Shown here piece by piece: positions 9,772-16,013 of a stretch of DNA of 64,000 bases. A program made the translations under genes and the position numbers. The notes beneath the pieces were generated by a model. It saw only the letters and a program-made list of their open reading frames with translations. It did no database searches and was not told where the DNA came from. Every line of letters starts with the position of its first letter. The stretch's first letter is position 1. The stretch comes from Streptomyces avermitilis MA-4680 = NBRC 14893 (lineage in GTDB: Bacteria; Actinomycetota; Actinomycetes; Streptomycetales; Streptomycetaceae): NCBI RefSeq assembly GCF_000009765.2, contig NC_003155.5, forward strand, positions 2,232,001 through 2,296,000. Direction: 5' to 3'.

Positions 9772-10962
9772 TTACGCGGGTGAGAACAGGTGGTCGCTGA
9801 TCAGCCGGGCCGCGCCGATGACTCCGGCGGTCGGGCCCAACTCGCCCAGCACGATGGGCAGATTGCCGGTCGCGAGCGGCAGCGACTGACGGTAGACCTG
9901 GGTGCGGATCGCGGCGAGCAGGGTGTGGCCGAGGCCGGTCACCCCGCCGCCGATCACCACCAGTCCGGGGTTGAAGAAGGAGACGAGTCCGGCGATGACC
10001 TGACCGGTGCGGTTGCCGCCCTCGCGGATCAGGTCGAGCGCGGTGGCGTCCCCGGCGGCAGCCGCGGCGGCGACGTCGACGGCGGTGAGCGTGCCCGCCG
10101 CCGCCAGCCGGGTGGCGAGCTCTTCCGAAAGCCCCTGCTGGGCGGCTTCGGTGGCGTCGCGGGCGAGCGCCGCGCCGCTGAAGTGGGCCTCCAGGCAGCC
10201 ACGGTTGCCGCACGCGCACGGGCGGCCGTCCGGCACCGCCTGGATGTGCCCGATGTCGCCCGCGCTGCCCGTCACCCCGCGGTGCACCTCGCCGCCGACG
10301 ACGATGCCGCAGCCGATGCCGGTGCCGATCTTGACGCAGAGGAAGTCGCCCACGGAGCGTGCGACGCCCGCGTGCTGCTCCCCCATGGCCATGAGGTTCA
10401 CATCGTTGTCGACCATGACGGGGCAGCCGAGATCCTGGCTGAGCGCCTCGCGCACCGGGAAGCCGTCCCACCCCGGCATGATCGGCGGCGCGACCGGTAT
10501 GCCTTCCGGGAACCGGACCGGACCCGGCACCCCGACTCCGGCGCCGTCGAAGCCCTCCGCGAGCCCCGAAGCCCTCAACTTGGCTGCCATGGCGAGGACT
10601 TGCTCGAAGACGGCCACCGGGCCCTCGCGGACGTCCATGGGCTGGTTGATGTGCCCCAGGACCTCCAGTTCGGCGTTGGTGACGGCGACGTCGACCGAGG
10701 TCGCGCCGATGTCGACGCCGAGGAAGCGGAGCGCGGGCGCGAGCCGGATGTTGTGGGAGCGGCGGCCGCCCCGGGAGGCGGCGAGTCCGTCGGCCACGAC
10801 CAGGCCCGTCTCCAGCAGCCGGTCCACCTCGACGGCCAGCTTCGACCGCGAGAGATCGATCCGGTCGCCCAGCTGAGCGCGGGAGTTGGGGCCGTCGTCA
10901 CGCAACAGGCGCAGCAGCCGGGCCTGGTGAGCGTTCGCGGGTCGAGCCGTCATACGTCTCAC
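9772..10962 (-). CDS. ROK-family transcriptional regulator
   Basis: A 396-residue ROK protein with an N-terminal winged helix-turn-helix (about residues 15-70, SRAQLGDRIDLSRSKLAVEV), a phosphate-binding loop GVDIGATSVDVAV near 85-97, and the ROK zinc motif PCACGNRGCLEAH near 255-267. Such proteins are mostly sugar-responsive repressors. It lies immediately upstream of a sugar ABC importer in the same orientation, so it is the likely local regulator of that operon (inference). The GTG at 10962 has GGAGG 6 nt upstream; the ATG at 10953, three codons in, is an alternative start. Confidence 0.9.
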   Translation of the reverse strand: MRRMTARPANAHQARLLRLLRDDGPNSRAQLGDRIDLSRSKLAVEVDRLLETGLVVADGLAASRGGRRSHNIRLAPALRFLGVDIGATSVDVAVTNAELEVLGHINQPMDVREGPVAVFEQVLAMAAKLRASGLAEGFDGAGVGVPGPVRFPEGIPVAPPIMPGWDGFPVREALSQDLGCPVMVDNDVNLMAMGEQHAGVARSVGDFLCVKIGTGIGCGIVVGGEVHRGVTGSAGDIGHIQAVPDGRPCACGNRGCLEAHFSGAALARDATEAAQQGLSEELATRLAAAGTLTAVDVAAAAAAGDATALDLIREGGNRTGQVIAGLVSFFNPGLVVIGGGVTGLGHTLLAAIRTQVYRQSLPLATGNLPIVLGELGPTAGVIGAARLISDHLFSPA

Positions 10963-11334
10963 GAGCCCCTCCCCGTCTCAACTGGCCTGCGTGCGCCGGG
11001 TTCCGGCCATCGCCTGGCTCGCTTTCGAGGGGAACGTAGCAGTGGCTGCCGGGAGTGGGAAGAAGTCTCACAGGAATTACCGACGACTTTCGCCACTGAA
11101 AGGACAAAGACCGGCTTTCCTCGTCGCCCTGGTGGTGCCGTCGGTGGGGATGCCGGGCGGGGGCCCACTGGGCGGCGTACGAGCCGGCGGCCGCGCGCGT
11201 ACGCCGAGGCCGCGCGCGTACGCCGAGGCTGCCCGCCCCCTCCGGGCGACCGCCTGACGACTCCGCGGCCGCCGCCTGGCGCCCCTCGGTCACCGCCTGA
11301 CTACGTCGTGGCCACGTCGGGATCCCTCGCCCGG
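10963..11334. other. Intergenic region upstream of ROK gene with small inverted repeat and tandem duplication
   Basis: No gene is supported here. Two structures are visible: CTTTC (11087-11091) and GAAAG (11098-11102) form an inverted repeat with a 6-nt spacer, a possible operator for the ROK gene; and an exact 19-bp tandem duplication occupies 11190-11208 and 11209-11227. The promoter of the ROK gene should lie in the first 150 bases. Confidence 0.4.
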
Positions 11335-12009
11335 CTACTTCTCGCGCTCGTGGTACGTCTTGCGCGTGTGCTCGGTGTGGGCGCGCATGACCTCCGTCGC
11401 GCGCCGCTCGTCCCGCGCCGAGATCGCGTCGATCAGATCGCGGTGCTCGATCCAGGACTGGCGGCCGCGCTGCCGGGCGACCGGCGTGTAGTACCAGCGC
11501 ACCCGGCGGTCGACCTGCGCGGCCAGCTCGGCGAGCACGGCGTTGCCCGCGAGCTCCATGACCTTCGTATGGAACCGGGCGTTCATCGCGACCGCTCCGT
11601 CCACGTCGTCGTCGGCCACCGCCCGCTCGCCCTGCGCGCACAGCTCTTCGAGGGCGGTGATGCCCGCCGTGCCCGCGTTGGCGGCGGCGAGCCGGGCCGC
11701 CTCGGCCTCGAGGAGCGTACGGACCGTGAGGAGCTGGTCGGCCTCGTCCTCCGTCGGTTCGTGCACGAACGCGCCCTGGGCGGGCCGCAGATCGACCCAC
11801 CCCTCGGTGTTCAGCCGCTGGAGCGCTTCGCGCACCGGCTGCCGGGAGACTCCGAGGTGCCCGGCGAGTTCGCTCTCGACGAGATGCTGGCCGGGCTGGA
11901 GGGCGCGGGTGGTGATGAGTTCGAGCAGCGCCTCGTAGACGCGGTCGCGCAGCGGACCGGGCCGTTCGAGCTTGGGCACCGTCCCCTGCGGCAGTCCTGC
12001 GGACAACAT
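11335..12009 (-). CDS. GntR-family regulator with FCD ligand domain
   Basis: A 224-residue protein with an N-terminal winged helix (LRDRVYEALLELITTRALQPG, then LGVSRQPVREAL) and a C-terminal all-helical FCD domain (residues about 85-220) with the metal-site-like H-x-K arrangement in NARFHTKVMELAGN. FCD-type GntR proteins usually sense carboxylic acids. It is minus-strand, downstream of the KAS III-like gene and the OFA transporter. Sequences just upstream of its start share the ACTGTAGAC motif with the promoter region of the formate dehydrogenase operon, so it is a candidate regulator of formate/oxalate functions as well as of itself (inference). Confidence 0.88.
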   Translation of the reverse strand: MLSAGLPQGTVPKLERPGPLRDRVYEALLELITTRALQPGQHLVESELAGHLGVSRQPVREALQRLNTEGWVDLRPAQGAFVHEPTEDEADQLLTVRTLLEAEAARLAAANAGTAGITALEELCAQGERAVADDDVDGAVAMNARFHTKVMELAGNAVLAELAAQVDRRVRWYYTPVARQRGRQSWIEHRDLIDAISARDERRATEVMRAHTEHTRKTYHEREK

Positions 12010-12051
12010 GGCGGTCCCCTCCTGGGCAGTGGCGGCAGCAGCACAGCACCG

Positions 12052-12088
12052 GAAAGACAGTATCGATTGTCTTTCGTCTACAGTCTAC
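12052..12088. promoter_or_regulatory. Candidate GntR operator upstream of its own gene
   Basis: GAAAGACA (12052-12059) and TGTCTTTC (12068-12075) form an 8-bp inverted repeat with an 8-nt spacer, immediately followed by GTCTACAGT (12076-12084), the reverse complement of the ACTGTAGAC motif found at 14961-14969. The position 40-80 bases upstream of the GntR start fits autoregulation. Binding is inference. Confidence 0.5.
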
Positions 12089-12159
12089 GGCGCACAACAG
12101 CCAGGGCGAGGGGGAGTTGGGCTCATCACACCGAGCCGTACGAGCAGGTCACGGGCAGC

Positions 12160-13107
12160 TCACGGGCAGCGGATGACCTGGCCCGCGTACGACAGGTTCC
12201 CGCCGAAGCCGAAGAGGAGGACCGGGTCGCCGGTCGAGATCTCCCCGCGCTCCACCAGCTTGGAGAAGGCGAGCGGGATGCTCGCGGCCGACGTGTTGCC
12301 GGACTCGACGACATCGCGTGCGACGACGGCGTTCACGGCGCCGATCTTCGCGGCGAGGGGTTCGATGATGCGCAGGTTCGCCTGGTGCAGCACGACCCCG
12401 GCGAGATCCGCGGGCGTGAGCCCCGCGCGTTCGCATGCCCGGCGCGCGATGGCCGGGAGCTGGGTGGTGGCCCAGCGGTAGACGCTCTGCCCCTCCTGGG
12501 CGAAACGCGGGGGCGTGCCTTCGATGCGTACCGCGTGGCCCATCTCGGGGACCGACCCCCACAGCACGGGGCCGATGCCGGGCTCGGCGCCCTCGGGGCA
12601 GGCGTCGACCACGGCGGCGCCCGCTCCGTCGCCGACGAGGACGCAGGTCGTACGGTCGCTCCAGTCCGTCACCGCGGACATCTTGTCGGCGCCGATGACG
12701 AGCGCCCGCGTGGCCGCCCCCGCGCGCACGGCGTGGTCGGCCGTGGCCAGGGCGTGCGTGAAGCCGGCGCAGACCACGTTGATGTCCATCGCGGCCGGGG
12801 ACGGGATGCCGAGGCGGGCGGCGACCCGGGCGGCCATGTTCGGGGAACGGTCCTCGGCGGTGGAGGTGGCGACGAGCACCAGGTCGATGTCGGCCGGGGC
12901 CAGCCCGGCCGAGGCGAGCGCCTTGGCCGCCGCGTGCCCGGCCAGCTCGTCGACGGGCTCGTCGGGCCCGGCGAAGTGGCGCGTCCGGATGCCCACCCGG
13001 CTCCTGATCCACTCGTCGCTGGTGTCGACCAGGCTCGCCAGGTCCTCATTGGTGAGTACCTTGGCGGGCTGGTAGTGGCCGACGGCGGCGATGCGTGAGC
13101 CGTTCAT
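12160..13107 (-). CDS. Beta-ketoacyl-ACP synthase III (FabH-like)
   Basis: A 315-residue thiolase-fold enzyme with a complete KAS III triad: Cys113 in NVVCAGFTHAL, His241 in VVLHQANLRI and Asn271 in ESGNTSAAS. The active-site Cys context is CAGF rather than the CSGF/CAAF of housekeeping FabH. KAS III enzymes condense an acyl-CoA starter with malonyl-ACP; no ACP or other fatty-acid gene is next to it, so a housekeeping role is not implied. It lies between the MFS small-subunit gene and the GntR regulator on the same strand. It may be a stand-alone acyl transferase or ketosynthase with a special starter; substrate unknown. Confidence 0.88.
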   Translation of the reverse strand: MNGSRIAAVGHYQPAKVLTNEDLASLVDTSDEWIRSRVGIRTRHFAGPDEPVDELAGHAAAKALASAGLAPADIDLVLVATSTAEDRSPNMAARVAARLGIPSPAAMDINVVCAGFTHALATADHAVRAGAATRALVIGADKMSAVTDWSDRTTCVLVGDGAGAAVVDACPEGAEPGIGPVLWGSVPEMGHAVRIEGTPPRFAQEGQSVYRWATTQLPAIARRACERAGLTPADLAGVVLHQANLRIIEPLAAKIGAVNAVVARDVVESGNTSAASIPLAFSKLVERGEISTGDPVLLFGFGGNLSYAGQVIRCP

Positions 13108-13216
13108 GGGGGTCCCCCTCGTTGCCTTGGGTAGCGGGACCCACCAGTCTGTTCAGTGACTCACGGGTACGACGGCAGGTGAAGCGACAGGAATGCGGCG
13201 GCAGGCTTGTCGGCTT

Positions 13217-13300
13217 CTGTCAGACCTCCGGGACACCCGAATGGCCCCTCGAACATCCGAACAGACCTCCGGACACCCGAACAGTCCTCCGAATATCCGG
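13217..13300. repeat. Degenerate short tandem repeats downstream of the MFS small-subunit gene
   Basis: About four imperfect copies of a roughly 20-bp unit, on the minus strand close to TTCGGGTGTCCGGAGGTCTG, lie between the KAS III gene and the transporter small-subunit gene. They are non-coding. Function unknown; slippage products or a protein-binding array are both possible. Confidence 0.5.
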
Positions 13301-13304
13301 GCGC

Positions 13305-13439
13305 TCACCCGGTGAACAGCTGCTTGGCCCTGAGGACGAGCTCGTACAAGCCGTAACAGAGCGGTGCGCCCACCCACAGCCAGGCGAAGCCGATCAGGGC
13401 CCGGCGGTCAGGCGGACTCGGGCTGCTGTCGCTGGACAT
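13305..13439 (-). CDS. MFS transporter small subunit (44-residue membrane microprotein)
   Basis: A short frame starting MSSDSSPSPPDRRALIGFAW with a single hydrophobic helix (LIGFAWLWVGAPLCYGLYEL, residues 15-34) and a basic tail RAKQLFTG. It matches my memory of the small protein annotated as MFS transporter small subunit that follows OFA-type transporters in actinobacteria. Its ATG (13439) lies inside the end of the transporter gene and overlaps it by 32 bp in another frame, so translation is likely coupled. It probably sits in the membrane and assists the OFA transporter (inference). The two OFA genes at the left end have no such partner. Confidence 0.75.
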   Translation of the reverse strand: MSSDSSPSPPDRRALIGFAWLWVGAPLCYGLYELVLRAKQLFTG

Positions 13440-14739
13440 CGGCGGCCTCCCTCGGGGCGGGGATGTGGTGGCGGGCGTGGACGGGGCGGACCAGCTCGTT
13501 CGCGACGAAGCCGATGACGAGCAGCCCGATCATGATCAGGAAGGACAGGCCGTAGAGGGAGGACCCGTGCTCGCCCGCCTCCTTCTGGTGGTCGGCGATC
13601 CAGTTCACGATCAGCGGGCCGAGGACTCCCGCCGTGGACCAGGCGGTGAGCAGCCGGCCGTGGATGGCGCCGACCTGATAGGTGCCGAAGAGGTCCTTCA
13701 GATAGGCGGGGATCGTAGCGAAGCCGCCGCCGTAGAAGGAGAGGATCACCAGCGCGCAGACGATGAACAGCGGCTTGGATGAGTCCCCGAACCAGGCGAT
13801 CAGCGCGTACATCAGGGCACCCACACCGAGGTAGACGCGGTAGATGTTCTTGCGCCCGATCAGGTCGGACGTCGAGGACCATCCGATCCGGCCCGCCATG
13901 TTCGCGGCCGACAGCAGCGCGACGAAACCGGCCGCCGCGGAGACCGACACCGGGGTGGACGTGTCCGCGAAGAAGTCCGTGATCATCGGGGCGGCCTTCT
14001 CCAGGATGCCGATGCCCGCGGTCACGTTCATGCAGAGCACCACCCACAGGCACCAGAACTGCGGGGTGCGCACGGCGTCGCGGGCCGAGACCTGCGGCCC
14101 CTGGAAGGCGCTCGGCGCGCCCTCGACGGGCCTCTCGGTGCGCGGGACCCGCACCAGCAGCACCCCGAGCGACATGAACACGGCGTACACGAGGCCGTGC
14201 ACCAGGAACGCCTGCGCGATCCCGGAGCTGTCGGTGCCGAACGACTCCAGCATCTGCGTCGACCAGGGCGAGGCGATGAGCGCGCCGCCGCCGAAGCCCA
14301 TGATGGCGATGCCGGTGGCCATGCCGGGCCGGTCCGGGAACCACTTGATCAGTGTCGAGACGGGTGAGATGTAGCCGATGCCGAGGCCGATCCCGCCGAC
14401 GAAGCCGTAGCCGAGGACGATCAGCCAGTACTGCTCGGTGGCCGCGCCGAGGGCGGAGATCAGGAAGCCGGACGAGAAGCAGACCAGGGCGACGGTCATC
14501 GCCCAGCGCGGCCCGTTGCGCTCCACCAGCGTGCCGCCGAACGCGGCCGACAGGCCGAGCATCACGATGCCGAGCTGGAAGGGCAGCGCGCTCTGGGTGC
14601 CGCTGAGGCCGAGCGCGGATTCGAGGGGCGGCTTGAACACGCTCCAGGCGTAGGCCTGCCCGATGGAGAGGTGGACGGAGAGAGCGGCGGGGGGAACGAG
14701 CCACCGGCTCCAGCCGGCGGGGGCGACGGGGGGACTCAT
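13408..14739 (-). CDS. OFA-family MFS transporter (oxalate/formate type) with small-subunit partner
   Basis: A 443-residue, 12-segment MFS transporter. The SIGQAYAWSVFKPPLESALG opening, the GLGIGYISPVSTLIKWFPDR loop and FADTSTPVS stretch are typical of the OFA/YhjX branch, distinct from the tandem pair at 0.7-3.5 kb. The start ATG 14739 (MSPPVAPAGWSRW) is chosen because upstream codons run into tandem repeats and low-complexity sequence; its ribosome site is weak. It is divergent from the ketopantoate reductase-formate dehydrogenase operon, with a 302-bp shared control region, which suggests it imports formate or oxalate for that operon (inference). Confidence 0.87.
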   Translation of the reverse strand: MSPPVAPAGWSRWLVPPAALSVHLSIGQAYAWSVFKPPLESALGLSGTQSALPFQLGIVMLGLSAAFGGTLVERNGPRWAMTVALVCFSSGFLISALGAATEQYWLIVLGYGFVGGIGLGIGYISPVSTLIKWFPDRPGMATGIAIMGFGGGALIASPWSTQMLESFGTDSSGIAQAFLVHGLVYAVFMSLGVLLVRVPRTERPVEGAPSAFQGPQVSARDAVRTPQFWCLWVVLCMNVTAGIGILEKAAPMITDFFADTSTPVSVSAAAGFVALLSAANMAGRIGWSSTSDLIGRKNIYRVYLGVGALMYALIAWFGDSSKPLFIVCALVILSFYGGGFATIPAYLKDLFGTYQVGAIHGRLLTAWSTAGVLGPLIVNWIADHQKEAGEHGSSLYGLSFLIMIGLLVIGFVANELVRPVHARHHIPAPREAADVQRQQPESA

Positions 14740-14843
14740 GATCCCGGACGGTAGGGAGTGCGGGGGAGGTTGAGAAGTCGCGCGTCGACCGTATGCGGTG
14801 AGCGGTATGCCGTGCGCGACGAACGGTCGTACCGGCCGGTATT

Positions 14844-14927
14844 CAAGGCTTGGCCGGACCGGCCTCCAAGGCTCGGCCGGACCGGAGCCCAAGGTTCGGT
14901 CAGACCGGCGCCCAAGGCTTGGCCAGG
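14844..14927. repeat. 23-bp tandem repeat, about 3.7 copies
   Basis: Units begin at 14844, 14867, 14890 and 14913 (partial) and each starts CAAGG(C/T)T(T/C)GG, followed by a GGACCGG- or AGACCGG-like core. The 23-bp period places successive units on nearly the same face of DNA (about two helical turns). It lies in the promoter region between two divergent genes. Confidence 0.75.
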
Positions 14928-14956
14928 TCGTGCGCGAACCCTTGCCGCCCCCACTT

Positions 14957-14974
14957 CCATACTGTAGACAATAT
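14957..14974. promoter_or_regulatory. Candidate GntR/FCD operator in the transporter-dehydrogenase control region
   Basis: ACTGTAGACAAT (14961-14972) differs by one base from the palindrome ATTGTAGACAAT, the type of site bound by FCD-class GntR regulators. Its ACTGTAGAC core (14961-14969) recurs in reverse complement upstream of the GntR gene at 12076-12084. Confidence 0.5.
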
Positions 14975-15041
14975 TTCGTCGACACCTTCTGGACAGCGTT
15001 CGACAGTTCCTCGGTACCCTCGACCGAACGGAGCTCCCCCA

Positions 15042-16013
15042 GTGAAAGTCGCAGTTCTCGGCGCCGGTGCGATCGGCGCCTACGTCGGCGCCTCGCTCCA
15101 GCGCGCGGGCGCCGATGTGCACCTCATCGCCCGTGGACCGCATCTGGCGGCCATGAGGCGGCACGGAGTGCGGGTGCTCAGTCCGCGCGGTGACTTCACC
15201 GCACGCGCCCACGCCACCGACGACCCGGCCGAGATCGGCCCGGTCGACTTCGTCTTCCTCGGGCTGAAGGCCAACTCGTACGCGGCGTGCGGGCCGCTGA
15301 TCGAGCCTCTGCTCAGCGACACGACCGCGGTCGTGGCCGCTCAGAACGGCATCCCCTGGTGGTACTTCCACCGGCACGGCGGGCCGTACGACGGCCACCG
15401 CGTCGAAAGCGTCGACCCGGACGGCGCGGTCAGTGCGGTGCTCGCGCCCGAACGGGCCGTCGGGTGCGTCGTCTACGCCGCGACCGAGCTCGAAGGACCG
15501 GGCGTCGTACGCCATCTCGAAGGCACCCGGTTCTCCGTCGGCGAGCCCGACCGCAGCGTCTCGGTGCGCTGTGGCGCGTTCAGTGAGGCCCTGCGGGCGG
15601 GCGGTCTCAAGTGCCCGGTCGAACCCGACCTGCGCAACGACATCTGGCTCAAGCTGCTGGGCAACATCTCCTTCAACCCCATCAGCGCGCTGGCCCGCGC
15701 GACCATGCGGCAGATGTGCCTGCACGGCGGCACCCGCCGGGTCATCGAGATCATGATGACCGAGACGCTCACCGTCGCCGAGGCACTGGGCTGCGAGGTC
15801 GGCGTCTCCATCGAACGCCGGCTGGCCGGCGCCGAGCGCGTCGGCGACCACCGCACCTCCACGCTCCAGGACCTGGAGCGCGGCAAGCCGCTCGAACTCG
15901 ACGTGCTGCTCGGCGCCGTCGTCGAGCTGGCGGAGATCACCGGCGTCGAGGTGCCGACGCTGCGCACCGTCCACGCCCTCTCGGATCTGCTCGCAGCGAG
16001 GACCGCCGCATGA
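15042..16013 (+). CDS. 2-dehydropantoate 2-reductase-like (ApbA/PanE family) oxidoreductase
   Basis: A 323-residue protein with the N-terminal NADPH loop VLGAGAIGAYVGASL (residues 5-19) and the C-terminal family helix with the catalytic Lys in NDIWLKLLGNISFNP. GTG 15042 is the start, with GGAG 8 nt upstream; an upstream open frame covers the control region and is rejected. The classical family reaction is reduction of ketopantoate to pantoate. Here it is the first gene of the formate dehydrogenase operon, with a 4-nt ATGA overlap to the next gene, so its job may instead be reduction of another 2-oxo acid (inference). Family call is firm, the substrate is not. Confidence 0.85.
   Translation: MKVAVLGAGAIGAYVGASLQRAGADVHLIARGPHLAAMRRHGVRVLSPRGDFTARAHATDDPAEIGPVDFVFLGLKANSYAACGPLIEPLLSDTTAVVAAQNGIPWWYFHRHGGPYDGHRVESVDPDGAVSAVLAPERAVGCVVYAATELEGPGVVRHLEGTRFSVGEPDRSVSVRCGAFSEALRAGGLKCPVEPDLRNDIWLKLLGNISFNPISALARATMRQMCLHGGTRRVIEIMMTETLTVAEALGCEVGVSIERRLAGAERVGDHRTSTLQDLERGKPLELDVLLGAVVELAEITGVEVPTLRTVHALSDLLAARTAA

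Larger units (their letters stand above)
14740..15041. other. Divergent control region between OFA transporter and formate dehydrogenase operon
   Basis: This 302-bp gap carries a 23-bp tandem repeat array (14844-14927) and an ACTGTAGACAAT site (14961-14972). A possible promoter for the rightward operon is TTGCCG (14942-14947), 17 nt, TAGACA (14965-14970), overlapping the site. No gene is supported in it. Confidence 0.45.

Noticed and set aside
11087..11102. ROK-gene upstream repeat as a CsnR box
   Set aside because: CTTTC-N6-GAAAG differs in orientation and spacing from AGGAAA-C-TTTCCT before the chitosanase, so the local ROK protein is not assumed to be CsnR.
10959..11168. 69-residue minus-strand frame upstream of the ROK gene
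   Set aside because: No recognisable domain, poor start context, and it overlaps the probable promoter and operator.
12160..13107. Start of a polyketide or fatty-acid biosynthetic cluster
   Set aside because: Only one ketosynthase III is present, with no ACP, ketoreductase, PKS or tailoring genes around it.
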